From positions 1 through 22,313 of the IMG/VR virus record IMGVR_UViG_3300033571_014197: 22,313 nucleotides of DNA, one strand, 5' to 3'. Each line of letters begins with the position of its first letter. The first letter of the stretch is position 1. The notes beneath the pieces are model-generated. The model ran no database searches, was not told where the DNA came from, and saw nothing but the letters and a program-made list of their open reading frames with translations. The position numbers were made by a program, and so were the translations under genes. This DNA comes from a virus. Shown here one piece after another: positions 7,260 through 14,464 of the stretch.

Positions 7260-9857
7260 TTACATGCTCCCGGTTGGTTCATATCCGATAATATCGCCGT
7301 TTTGATCTCTTAAAACTTGATAGCCTTCGCCGCCTTCAACCTCAATGCCGACCATGTTGCCCTCGGGGTCACGTTGCACGCGGATCTTCTTCTTGCCCTT
7401 TGGAGGTGGAGGAGGAGGCGGAGCCGCTGCGGCACGTGCCTGCGCCATCGCTACGAACGCCGCTTGCTGCCCCTCGGCTTGCTTGTTTGCGACCTCTACG
7501 GCCTTGAGCAACTTATCAAGCTCGTACTCCTGTTGTAGCCGCGCTTCGGTTGCCCAGCGCTCCTGAAGCTCCATCTGGGTGCGCGCATCTTCCATTTGGA
7601 CGCGGTATTCCTCGAGGCGCTGTGCCGCCGTCTTGAGCTCCGTGTCTATCATGGCAAGCCGCTCGGTGGCTGCTGCCTCGTACGCGGCGCGGTTGCGGTC
7701 GTCGTTTAGCTTGGCAACCTCTATTTCAAGCTCCTGCGACCGCTGCGCAAGCTCGGTTTGCGCGACCGTTATCTCGTTCCGTACCTGCTCAAACTCAAGC
7801 TGCCGTTTGGCGAGGTTGTCGTTGGTTTGCGCCTCAAGCCGCATCTGCTCGAGCTGCGATTTGATGCTGTTTACCTGCTGCTCGAGTTGTACTCGGGCGG
7901 TTTCGATGCGCTCTGACGAAAGGATCTGGTATTCCTTTAGCTTGAGCTCCGATTCCTTCACCTGCTTCTCGAACTCAAACCGCATCATATCCGGGTTTGG
8001 CGCCGGCTCTTGATCGGCTGCGGCCTGCATCTGCTGAATCACTTGATCAATGGCCTGGGTGATCTCTTGCTGGAACATTTTGCCCTGCCTAAAGCCCTGC
8101 ACCATGAACTTTAAGGCGTGAAGCTCTATCGCTACCAGGGCAGGGGAGGAGGTCGCTATACCTGCCACCTTCTCGATTGCGCCGGTAAGGGTGTTAACCA
8201 ACTCAACCCTCATCTGCTTGTCGTATTGCTCGTTCAGGGCAATCGTAGAGTCTGTCTCAAGCTCTATGCGGAACCTCTTGCGGTCATCCTGTAAGAGGGC
8301 AAGTGCTGATTTGAAATTCTGCTGATGTACCTGGGGCGCCGTGCCGGGCAGCATGTAACGCTCGAGGGATTCGTCCTTGAAGTTTTTGAGCGCCATCTCG
8401 CATAGGAGCTCGTAGCAATTGCGCACAAACTCCTGCATCTTGCGCTGCGGCTCGGCGTGCTGGTTGAGTGCGTATTTTTCCAGCATCTGCCGTTCGCCAA
8501 ACGTGCGCTGCGTGCCGTCTGAGATAAGCCCCTGGAGGAGGTCGGATACACCCGTCAAACGATAGAGGGTGTTTAGCCGCTGCTCGAGCGCCTGGTACAC
8601 CTGCGCCAGGGCACCGACCATCTTCTCAACCGGGATATACTGCACCACGGCGTCGAGGCTGCCGCCGTTGGATACAAGCGATTGCGCCAGGTTTGGTACA
8701 CCGAAGGCATCGCCCTCGGTTGCCTCGGCTAACGCCTCTTGCAAGCCTTCCACGTTGTTGTCAAACAGGACGCGGGCGCGGATGGCCTTGGTGAGCGCCA
8801 TCATCCGGCTGAATATTGTGTGGATATCCTCGATGAGCTCTACAAGCTGGTAAAACTCGGGAACGGGCCAGAACTCGTCGGTTGCCTGGTTTGATAGAAT
8901 CGGGTCGGGAACGGGGAAGAAGTGCTCGAGGTCATACAACCCGTTTGCCTGTTCGCCTTCGTCGAACTCCTCCGGCATCTGCATCGCCTTAGGCGTGATG
9001 AACTCATTCCCTAGCTCGGGAACCCATAAAACCTTGCGTTCGTACTTATCCCAATACTCAAACACCTTTATCGTTTGGCGCTTGGGGCTTGCCTCATCGA
9101 CGCCTTCTTTTGGGTCGTCTGACTTGGCGATACTTGCGTACGCCTTTGCCCCGAACACGGCCTTAAACTGAGGCACTGAATAGTGGAGCTCAAACGCCAT
9201 CCGTTCGCAGCGGTTAAAGCGTTTGATATCGGGGTCAATATAAACCTCCTTGTAGAGGGCTTGGTCGAGGCATACGCGCTCGTTCTCTACGTCAATGACC
9301 TCATCGGTTTCGAGGTAATACCCCTCATCATCCTGCCCGATGTCGTCACTCTGTACGATATTGCCCGCGCCATCGACAAACACAACGTCGCCGGTCATCT
9401 CATCCTGCTGCGGAAAGATGCGCTCCTTAACCTTCTCTTTAACCTCATCGCGCTCGTAGTAGGCGCGCAAGATCCCGAAGTTTGTAACTAGAAAATCATC
9501 GCGGGCGGTGCTCAATACATCGAAGAAGGGAAACGACTTTGCAAGGTTTACGGCTAACCGCTCCTTAAAAAACGCTGCCGAGGCGCCCACGTTGTCGGTG
9601 CCGTCCTGGGTTGAGTCTTTGCATATTGGGACGCCCACGCGCGAAAGAAGAAGCGGTTGGCGTATCTTGAAGATGCCATACCAAGCGGGGTATTTGGCGC
9701 GGCGCTTGGCGCTGTTGGGGCTAATGGATAACAAACGGTTGTTGCGTTGGCGCTTCTTGATTTCGGACCAGGAGCGCTCCGCCCACGTGAGCCAACTTTC
9801 CCGCGCCTTCTTGGCGTCCTCAATAAACGCCTTAACTTCTTCAACCGATATTGCCAT
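7260..9857 (-). CDS. Portal protein with extended coiled-coil C-terminus
   Basis: This 865-residue protein follows the terminase large subunit with a 17-base overlap, the standard position for a portal, the dodecameric ring through which DNA enters the capsid. Residues 1-560 look like a P22-type portal: an N-terminal helical region, a central part with CLDQALYKEVYIDPDIKRFN (a conserved-looking DP element), and the helical stem segment DLLQGLISDGTQRTFGERQM. From about residue 610 to 790 it is an almost continuous Glu/Gln/Arg-rich coiled coil, then a run of seven prolines, a KGKKK patch and a short end with two related segments (RDPEGNMVGIE and RDQNGDIIGYE). The coiled coil may form a barrel like that of P22 portals, though it seems longer than needed for most families. 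Confidence 0.85.
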   Translation of the reverse strand: MAISVEEVKAFIEDAKKARESWLTWAERSWSEIKKRQRNNRLLSISPNSAKRRAKYPAWYGIFKIRQPLLLSRVGVPICKDSTQDGTDNVGASAAFFKERLAVNLAKSFPFFDVLSTARDDFLVTNFGILRAYYERDEVKEKVKERIFPQQDEMTGDVVFVDGAGNIVQSDDIGQDDEGYYLETDEVIDVENERVCLDQALYKEVYIDPDIKRFNRCERMAFELHYSVPQFKAVFGAKAYASIAKSDDPKEGVDEASPKRQTIKVFEYWDKYERKVLWVPELGNEFITPKAMQMPEEFDEGEQANGLYDLEHFFPVPDPILSNQATDEFWPVPEFYQLVELIEDIHTIFSRMMALTKAIRARVLFDNNVEGLQEALAEATEGDAFGVPNLAQSLVSNGGSLDAVVQYIPVEKMVGALAQVYQALEQRLNTLYRLTGVSDLLQGLISDGTQRTFGERQMLEKYALNQHAEPQRKMQEFVRNCYELLCEMALKNFKDESLERYMLPGTAPQVHQQNFKSALALLQDDRKRFRIELETDSTIALNEQYDKQMRVELVNTLTGAIEKVAGIATSSPALVAIELHALKFMVQGFRQGKMFQQEITQAIDQVIQQMQAAADQEPAPNPDMMRFEFEKQVKESELKLKEYQILSSERIETARVQLEQQVNSIKSQLEQMRLEAQTNDNLAKRQLEFEQVRNEITVAQTELAQRSQELEIEVAKLNDDRNRAAYEAAATERLAMIDTELKTAAQRLEEYRVQMEDARTQMELQERWATEARLQQEYELDKLLKAVEVANKQAEGQQAAFVAMAQARAAAAPPPPPPPKGKKKIRVQRDPEGNMVGIEVEGGEGYQVLRDQNGDIIGYEPTGSM

Positions 9858-11334
9858 AGCCCATGCGCGCCGCGATACGTTTCATCGTTGGTTTCGAGGC
9901 AAGCGCACGTTGTATGCGTGCCTCGGTGGGGAGTTTTTTGTCTTTGATTATTGTGTGAGCCATACAACCGAGCCTGATAGCGTCGCAGGCGTGGGTTGCT
10001 TCCCCGTGTTCGGCGGCATCCTCCTTCTTGGTTTCGGAAGGATGCCTAGGGAGGGCTGGAATGTAGTCCCTAGCATACCGGCAATCTGCCGTTACATACA
10101 ATAGGGGATATCGCAAGGGGTCGTTGCTGTCGATCTGGATACCTATCAACCGGCTCCTCATCTGTGACCACCCCGGCACGCGCGACGTATCGCCAAGCGT
10201 GAGGATCACCCCGTGCTTGCGGAATACATCGGCGATCGTTTCGCCGCCTCGGTCCTGGAAGGGGAGGGAGTCAGTGAGCGTTGGTATGCTTTCGTGACCT
10301 AAGTCACTGCGCGCGATGATGCCGGCGGCGATCTCCTCGTTGCGTGCTCGGCTGCCCTTTGCCGGGTCGCTTGGGTCACACCCGTACCATTCCCGGTACA
10401 CGACGAGCGCACCTCGAGGTAACCACCTCTTCTTACCCTCCCGGCAGGTGAACGGCTCACCGTCGGCTACCGCCATCCAATACACGGCAAACGGATCGGC
10501 TGTTCCCCAGTCAAACGTTCTGAACCTCGTCCAATGAGACGGCGGGCGAAAGTCGTATTTAATGACGTGGCGGTCCTCGTCCCACTCCGGGAAGAACTCG
10601 CCCGTGATAGCGTTCCAGTCGCCTAGGTCGAGAGCTCGAGCAAGCTGCTCGTCGCCTATACCGTCGAGGCGCCCCTTGTGCGCTTCTTCGTCTACGCTGT
10701 AGTTGTCGGTATACCTCGAGAGGAGATACTGCCGTTTGAAGCCGTCCACCGGCACAATCTGCTCGTCCCGGCATAGCTCAACGAAATTACGCTTGAAGAA
10801 CGATACCGATTGCCCGATAGGGTTTGCCGTGTACACGATGCGCGGGAACTTGCCGCGCCACTCCTCCGGCAGTAGCTTCTTCATGTCGTTTGGCATCCGC
10901 ACCCACGCGCGAAAGAACCGGATCAGGCGCTCACTTATCTGGGTTGCTTCGTCGATAACCAGTACGTGCTTTTCGATACCCTGTGCCGATGAGAACTGCC
11001 GTTCGTCCTGGCAGTGCTGGAACGCGATGCGGCTACCGTTGCAAAAGGTTATCTCACTGTCGGTTATCTTGGCGGCCTTACCCTCGAGGAGGGGCGTCAG
11101 GAGCGCGCGAAACCCGGTCGGTCCCTCTACATGGTTGTCCAGGATATCTTGGTATTTTTTGCGGATGAGGACGCATTGAAGGTTTGCGATCGCCATGCAC
11201 CACGCGATGAGGGCTACCCGTACGAAATGCGACTTTCCACCTTCTGTTGCGCCACCGAATAAGAGCTCTGTCGCCTCGGTAAGGAACGCTTGCTCCTGCC
11301 GAGGCCACAAACTGAGCTCTATATCGACGTTCAC
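9841..11334 (-). CDS. terL: Terminase large subunit
   Basis: This 497-residue ATPase/nuclease motor packages DNA into the prohead. Visible motifs are the Walker A at residues 27-36 (GGATEGGKSH), Walker B at 124-130 (VLVIDEA), the coupling motif YTANP at 168-172, and the start of the RNase-H-like nuclease at TFDWGTADPFA (about 273-283, D275 probably metal-binding). A later acidic site is likely in THACDAIR near residue 450. The start is a GTG inside a GTGA overlap with the previous gene. No inactivating change is visible. Family and length match phage large terminases well. Confidence 0.93.
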   Translation of the reverse strand: MNVDIELSLWPRQEQAFLTEATELLFGGATEGGKSHFVRVALIAWCMAIANLQCVLIRKKYQDILDNHVEGPTGFRALLTPLLEGKAAKITDSEITFCNGSRIAFQHCQDERQFSSAQGIEKHVLVIDEATQISERLIRFFRAWVRMPNDMKKLLPEEWRGKFPRIVYTANPIGQSVSFFKRNFVELCRDEQIVPVDGFKRQYLLSRYTDNYSVDEEAHKGRLDGIGDEQLARALDLGDWNAITGEFFPEWDEDRHVIKYDFRPPSHWTRFRTFDWGTADPFAVYWMAVADGEPFTCREGKKRWLPRGALVVYREWYGCDPSDPAKGSRARNEEIAAGIIARSDLGHESIPTLTDSLPFQDRGGETIADVFRKHGVILTLGDTSRVPGWSQMRSRLIGIQIDSNDPLRYPLLYVTADCRYARDYIPALPRHPSETKKEDAAEHGEATHACDAIRLGCMAHTIIKDKKLPTEARIQRALASKPTMKRIAARMGYGNIG

Positions 11335-11834
11335 TTAGGTGGCTTAGCCTCTCCTCCCCAAAAGGCGGTTTCGTTCGTGACTGTATTCAGCCAATACATC
11401 ATCTTAATTTTATCATCCCAAAATAGTCGCCACGTTTCAGGGTGCGACTCTGGCTTTGCCGTGTTAGTAACCCTTATGTGGTGAGCGCCATCGAAATAAA
11501 CGTAGCCATTCTTGTCATACTTTGGCTTTGGCTCCGAACGACTCCTTTCGGCACATTCTGGCCAAAAGCGGCCATCCTCTTTTCGGTACTTTTTGGCGGG
11601 TGGTTTCACATTGTTCCATGCCGACTCGTCTTCCCAGAACTCTGCCATAGCGAGTGATATTTTTTTTGCGATTTGCCTCACGCGGGTGCTCGATATGTCG
11701 TAATGCCTGCTTATGCCAGTTATCGGCACACCTTCCAACATGGCGCAAATGATACCTTCGCGGCGCGGCGTCAGTCGAGCTAAAGCCTTACGCAAAAAAT
11801 CGCGCCTGATGGTCCACTCTTCTAACTCGATCAC
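11331..11834 (-). CDS. HTH protein resembling sigma-70 region 4, between the terminase genes
   Basis: I take the GTG at 11834 as the start because it forms a GTGA overlap with the terminase small subunit and has AGGAAAG about eight bases upstream. The longer frame from 11915 would overlap that gene by 85 bases. The 167-residue product has near residues 15-60 a helix-turn-helix of sigma-70 region 4 type (LTPRREGIICAMLEG, then ISSTRVRQIAKKIS). The rest is basic and aromatic (WRLFWDDKIKMMYWLN near the end) and unknown. It has no sigma region 2, so it is not a full sigma factor. It might regulate late transcription or bind packaging DNA. The gene ends PPK-TGA, like its upstream neighbour. Confidence 0.65.
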   Translation of the reverse strand: MIELEEWTIRRDFLRKALARLTPRREGIICAMLEGVPITGISRHYDISSTRVRQIAKKISLAMAEFWEDESAWNNVKPPAKKYRKEDGRFWPECAERSRSEPKPKYDKNGYVYFDGAHHIRVTNTAKPESHPETWRLFWDDKIKMMYWLNTVTNETAFWGGEAKPPK

Positions 11835-12298
11835 TTGGGTGGTTCTTTCCTCGTAACGTTCACAGTGATGGATTCTATCTTGCCGGAGTGTTCGATCTCC
11901 TGCTTGTCGCCCCACTTCTTAGGAAGCAACCGCGCCGCAACCCACTTGCGGGCATCTATCTGTAGGCGTGCGAGGTTTGCATCCTCTGCGTGGTCTGCAA
12001 TCTCCACGATCTGCTCGGCGTAGTAATCTGCCTGCCGGGCTCGCGCGCGCGCGTATTGCTCGGCTAGGTCGGGTTTAGCCCCGCACCAGTCGAGGAATGT
12101 ATCAAGGTTTGGCAGGTGAGGGTCGGAACATATCCGCCTGAGCGATTCGCCCTTTGATAACCGAGTGAGGATCTCTGCGCGCACCTCGGGGTTGTCTTTT
12201 GTTGGCGGCCGCGGGGGAGGGGGTCGTTTAGGTTGTGCCATGATTCTAAGGTAAGGGCAGTCGGCGCCTTTTACAACGTCACTTGTTCCCGAACTCAT
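11831..12298 (-). CDS. terS: Terminase small subunit
   Basis: The product resembles the small terminase subunits of the Sf6 type: an N-terminal helix-turn-helix (EILTRLSKGESLRRICSD) and the pattern HLPNLDTFLDWC, then ARARQADYYAEQIVEIAD and RLQIDARKWVAARLLPKKWGD, a signature I recognise from this family. It recognises phage DNA and feeds it to the large subunit encoded two genes downstream. The start is uncertain. ATG at 12298 gives 155 residues and overlaps the upstream gene by 20 bases; the internal ATG at 12241 (MAQPKRPPPPRPP) gives 136 and looks a more natural N-terminus, but neither has a convincing Shine-Dalgarno. Confidence 0.85.
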   Translation of the reverse strand: MSSGTSDVVKGADCPYLRIMAQPKRPPPPRPPTKDNPEVRAEILTRLSKGESLRRICSDPHLPNLDTFLDWCGAKPDLAEQYARARARQADYYAEQIVEIADHAEDANLARLQIDARKWVAARLLPKKWGDKQEIEHSGKIESITVNVTRKEPPK

Positions 12299-12518
12299 CC
12301 TCGAGCAACTTACCGACGGCCTCCCAACGCGCCCCTAAAAGCCGCTTAAGCCCGCAAAGAACGTCCAAACGCATCGAGCGTGCCTTACCCTTGTCATACT
12401 GATCTATGCCCTGCGTGGTGATTTCAACGCCTAGGGATCTCAACTGCTTGGCGACGCCGTAATTGGTCAGCCCGCGTTCCTTTTTGACCTGATCGAGTAG
12501 CTTCATGCTCATAAGCAT
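12279..12518 (-). CDS. Small HTH (Cro/C1-like) regulator heading the late operon
   Basis: The product has up to 79 residues, with the pattern KKERGLTNYGVAKQLRSLG, then ITTQGIDQYDKGKA, typical of XRE-type helix-turn-helix domains. There is almost no extra C-terminal domain, so it looks like a Cro-type regulator rather than a cleavable CI repressor. Three in-frame ATG codons (12518, 12512, 12506) lie close together without a Shine-Dalgarno. A promoter predicted just upstream would start transcription near these codons, so a leaderless message is possible. The gene is the first of the packaging/capsid operon and faces the plus-strand early genes; it may control both promoters. Confidence 0.75.
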   Translation of the reverse strand: MLMSMKLLDQVKKERGLTNYGVAKQLRSLGVEITTQGIDQYDKGKARSMRLDVLCGLKRLLGARWEAVGKLLEDEFGNK

Positions 12519-12520
12519 AC

Positions 12521-12548
12521 ATTGTACATCTTTTCGTGCACGTTACAA
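12521..12548 (-). promoter_or_regulatory. Predicted promoter of the late/HTH operon
   Basis: On the minus strand, TTGTAA (12548-12543) and TACAAT (12526-12521) are separated by 16 bases and match sigma-70 -35 and -10 boxes in four and five of six positions. The predicted transcript would begin only a few bases from the ATG codons of the HTH gene. The boxes overlap the dyad at 12546-12557 and the TGTACA-type site at 12521-12529, which suggests autoregulation. Confidence 0.45.
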
Positions 12549-12557
12549 CTTTTGTTG
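12546..12557. promoter_or_regulatory. Candidate operator dyad CAAC-TTTT-GTTG
   Basis: CAAC and GTTG form a perfect dyad around TTTT. The half sites are the same as in GTTGTACAAC at 12600-12609, though inverted in order. It overlaps the -35 box of the predicted minus-strand promoter. A regulator binding both sites is a reasonable guess; the HTH protein encoded at 12279-12518 is the nearest candidate. Confidence 0.4.
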
Positions 12558-12568
12558 CATATCTTCTC

Positions 12569-12597
12569 TTGATTCACTAATCCCACTCAAGTATTGT
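12569..12597 (+). promoter_or_regulatory. Predicted early promoter, plus strand
   Basis: TTGATT (12569-12574), a 17-base spacer and TATTGT (12592-12597) match sigma-70 boxes in four of six positions each. An alternative -10, TTTAAT (12625-12630), lies further down with TG upstream, its -35 overlapping the TTGTAC dyad. Either would drive the lipoprotein gene at 12656, whose Shine-Dalgarno AAGGAGGA (12639-12646) is near perfect. Confidence 0.4.
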
Positions 12598-12599
12598 TT

Positions 12600-12609
12600 G
12601 TTGTACAAC
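12600..12609. promoter_or_regulatory. Candidate operator palindrome GTTGTACAAC
   Basis: This is a perfect 10-base palindrome. It would lie at the transcription start of the predicted plus-strand promoter, a typical place for a repressor site. The related sequence ATTGTACAT occurs at 12521-12529 over the -10 box of the opposite promoter. Confidence 0.45.
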
Positions 12610-12655
12610 GATAGTTATTCTGGTTTTAATGTGTACCTAAAGGAGGAAGCACAAA

Positions 12656-12853
12656 ATGAAGAGAATGTTGCCGGTTTTGTTGGCTGTATCTGCGGCGTTT
12701 GCCACCGGATGCAGCGGCTTGGAAATAGGCGGTAAGGCGTGGGTGATGAAGGTTGATGAGTCGTACCAGTCGCAGAAAACCCTCAAGACGCCACCCCTCA
12801 AATGCCTGTTTGTTAACTGCAAGCCTGAAGCCGAGGAGGTACTGGGATCATGA
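12656..12853 (+). CDS. Small lipoprotein, first gene of the early operon
   Basis: This 65-residue protein has a basic start, a hydrophobic stretch (MLPVLLAVSAAFATG) and a lipobox ATGC, so Cys19 would be lipidated after signal peptidase II cleavage. The mature part is only 47 residues, with two more cysteines (in CLFVNCK). S20/G21 follow the lipid cysteine and no Asp stands at +2, so sorting to the outer membrane is expected by the usual rule. The start has a near-perfect ribosome binding site. Early-expressed small lipoproteins in other phages (Llp of T5, Cor of T1-like phages) block receptors against superinfection; that role is possible here but no similarity is seen. Confidence 0.7.
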   Translation: MKRMLPVLLAVSAAFATGCSGLEIGGKAWVMKVDESYQSQKTLKTPPLKCLFVNCKPEAEEVLGS

Positions 12854-13044
12854 GTTTAGTAAACGATATCAAACAGGATCTTTTCACCTTCAAAGGGATC
12901 GCCGTCACGCTTATCACAGACATGATCGTGTTGGGCGTCCTGGGGTCGTGGATGTTTTTTAACGTTCACGTCATGGGGAACGATGTTGAGCTCTCGGTGC
13001 CGTCGTCGCGCGACGTGCAGGAGCTCACCTCACGTAGGAAATAA
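12850..13044 (+). CDS. Small inner-membrane protein paired with the lipoprotein
   Basis: This 64-residue protein overlaps the lipoprotein gene by ATGA. It has one hydrophobic segment (about residues 17-38, IAVTLITDMIVLGVLGSWMFF), preceded by a short charged N-terminus and followed by a short polar tail ending SRRK. The orientation is not clear from charge. Coupling to a lipoprotein gene invites comparison with spanin pairs, but the tail after the membrane segment is far too short for an inner-membrane spanin and there is no lysis gene alongside. A membrane exclusion or host-takeover role is more likely (inference). Confidence 0.65.
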   Translation: MSLVNDIKQDLFTFKGIAVTLITDMIVLGVLGSWMFFNVHVMGNDVELSVPSSRDVQELTSRRK

Positions 13045-13049
13045 CCAAA

Positions 13050-13084
13050 GTCGAGGGGGTCCGCAATTTTTGGACCCCCTCGAC
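13050..13084 (+). terminator. Strong hairpin without U-tract after the lipoprotein/membrane pair
   Basis: GTCGAGGGGGTCC (13050-13062) and GGACCCCCTCGAC (13072-13084) are a perfect 13-base-pair stem with a 9-base loop (GCAATTTTT). It follows the preceding stop by 5 bases and precedes the next gene by about 80. No T-run follows in the plus direction, so it is not a standard intrinsic terminator. It may attenuate, protect or process the transcript. The stretch 13085-13150 holds no other feature that I can see. Confidence 0.5.
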
Positions 13085-13163
13085 AGAACCGCCAATGAGT
13101 GCCTGACCCAAACAGGGTAGGGCGCTGATCGGCGATGTTGCCGAGATGGTCAAGGAGGACCGA

Positions 13164-13373
13164 ATGCCAACGAAAACAAAACCACCTTTCACTCTACCCG
13201 CACGGGATAAGGCCGACGCTGCCGACCTCGTGCGGCACCTGCTCGCGCTGCGTGCCGAGATCGAGCGCGTCATAGCGATGGAACACCCCGAACTATCCGA
13301 CGACGCACGTGAGCACCTTGTACAAGCTGCAACCGCAATCGTTGCCGGGTGGTATAATAGCGGCAGGGAGTAG
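13164..13373 (+). CDS. Small helical protein of unknown function
   Basis: The ATG at 13164 has AAGGAGG six bases upstream and is preferred over the start at 13146. The 69-residue product is mainly helical and charged (DKADAADLVRHLLALRAEIERVIAMEHPEL), with no membrane segment. It lies five bases upstream of the cysteine-rich gene and not far from recT, so it may belong to the recombination module. I do not recognise it. Confidence 0.6.
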   Translation: MPTKTKPPFTLPARDKADAADLVRHLLALRAEIERVIAMEHPELSDDAREHLVQAATAIVAGWYNSGRE

Positions 13374-13378
13374 GGGAG

Positions 13379-13576
13379 ATGGTCGAGGTTCGTACGCTAG
13401 AGGAGGACCAGGGGCGCCGCTGTTCGTGCTGCGGCCGTGACCTGTATCGACATTCTAAGACGTGGTGGATAGCCCGGCACGGTGAGTATTGCTCGAGGGA
13501 TTGCGCGTCGGTTGGCGCTGCCGAGCTGGAAGCGATTTTGCGGAAATTAGACAAGGAGGAGGGGAGATATGAGTAA
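13379..13576 (+). CDS. Small zinc-binding-type protein
   Basis: This 65-residue protein has CSCC (about residues 15-18) and, about 22 residues later, YCSRDC. These form a four-cysteine zinc site of the CxxC...CxxxC type, or a treble-clef-like finger. The C-terminal part is an acidic/basic helix (AAELEAILRKLDKEE). A GGGGAG ribosome binding site precedes the start, and the gene overlaps recT by eight bases. Small zinc fingers next to recombination genes are common in phages, but no specific function can be given. Confidence 0.65.
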   Translation: MVEVRTLEEDQGRRCSCCGRDLYRHSKTWWIARHGEYCSRDCASVGAAELEAILRKLDKEEGRYE

Positions 13577-14414
13577 GGATTTGGCAACGATTACCGAGGG
13601 TCCGGCGTCGATTGAAAGCTACGCAAACAACCTGCAACAAAAGCTCAGTATGGCCGTGGTGCTGCTGAAATCGGGAATGCTCCCGACCCACTACCGAAGC
13701 CCCGAAAGCGTGCTCACGGCTATCCTGTACGGTAGAGAGCTCGGATTTAGTCCCATACGGGCGCTCAACTCGATCACCGTGATTAACGGCAAACCAACCC
13801 TTGAGGCGCAAGCGTTGAAGGGGCTTGCCATCGCTCACGGCGGCAAGATTAAAACCCTGGAATGGACCGAGCGGATTTGCACGCTCGAGTGCACCCGCGG
13901 CGATTGGACCGACTCGGCGTCGTACACCTGGGAGGATGCGCAACGGGCAGGGCTCACTAACAAGGACAACTGGAAGCGGATGCCGAAGGCGATGTTGTAT
14001 GCCCGTGCGGTTTCTATCCTGGTGCGTAACATGTTCGCCGACGTTCTGGGCGGCCTCTACAGCCGGGAGGAGATGGACGAGGCGCCCGTTGTTGAGCGCC
14101 CGAAGCTCGCTAAGATCATGCCCATGCCCGACGGCGACGACATCCCCGAGCATTTTCACCGTGACCCGGCAAAGGTGCTGCAGGATGCCATCGACGGTGA
14201 GGACATTGAAGCCCTCGCGCGGTGGGTCATCACAACCCGTTGCAGCTTGCAAGGGCAGTCAGTGCGCGACGCGTACCAAGCCGACGCAATCAAACTGCGT
14301 GCCAACGTCAGCAAGCTCACCGAGCTGGACCGGCGGGCAGTAGAAGCGTTCTTTGGTGCCGTGGAAGGCGACGTGACTATTGACCTCGACACCGGAGAAA
14401 TATCAACAGAATAG
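13569..14414 (+). CDS. recT: RecT-family single-strand annealing protein
   Basis: This 281-residue protein has the RecT layout. The N-terminal part has LLKSGMLPTHYRSPESVLTA and YGRELGFSPIRALNSI (residues 35-75). Then come NGKPTLEAQALKGLA (about 77-91) and the conserved block MPKAMLYARAVSILVRNMFADVLGGLYSREEM (about 140-171). RecT anneals complementary single strands during phage recombination, usually with a 5'-3' exonuclease (RecE or similar), which is not visible here. The last 100 residues are less conserved and acidic. The start overlaps the upstream gene and has GGGGAG before it. The assignment rests on motif recognition without alignment. Confidence 0.8.
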   Translation: MSKDLATITEGPASIESYANNLQQKLSMAVVLLKSGMLPTHYRSPESVLTAILYGRELGFSPIRALNSITVINGKPTLEAQALKGLAIAHGGKIKTLEWTERICTLECTRGDWTDSASYTWEDAQRAGLTNKDNWKRMPKAMLYARAVSILVRNMFADVLGGLYSREEMDEAPVVERPKLAKIMPMPDGDDIPEHFHRDPAKVLQDAIDGEDIEALARWVITTRCSLQGQSVRDAYQADAIKLRANVSKLTELDRRAVEAFFGAVEGDVTIDLDTGEISTE

Positions 14415-14420
14415 AGTGCG

Positions 14421-14450
14421 GGCGGCGGTTCTGGGGAGGGTCGCCGCCCA
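14421..14450 (+). other. GC-rich hairpin between recT and the integrase gene
   Basis: GGGCGGCG (14421-14428) and CGCCGCCC (14443-14450) form a perfect 8-base-pair stem with a 14-base loop. It ends 15 bases before the integrase ATG, just upstream of the AAGGA ribosome binding site (about 14457-14461). No T-run follows. It could reduce integrase expression or mark a transcript end. Confidence 0.45.
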
Positions 14451-14464
14451 ACAATAAGGATGTT

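Noticed and set aside
12656-13044. Lipoprotein and membrane protein considered as a spanin pair
   Set aside because: The membrane protein has only a short tail after its hydrophobic segment, and the pair lies in the early region away from the holin-like gene.
13455-14252. A 265-codon minus-strand frame antisense to recT
   Set aside because: The recT reading is strongly supported by motifs; the antisense frame shows no motif and no plausible start region.
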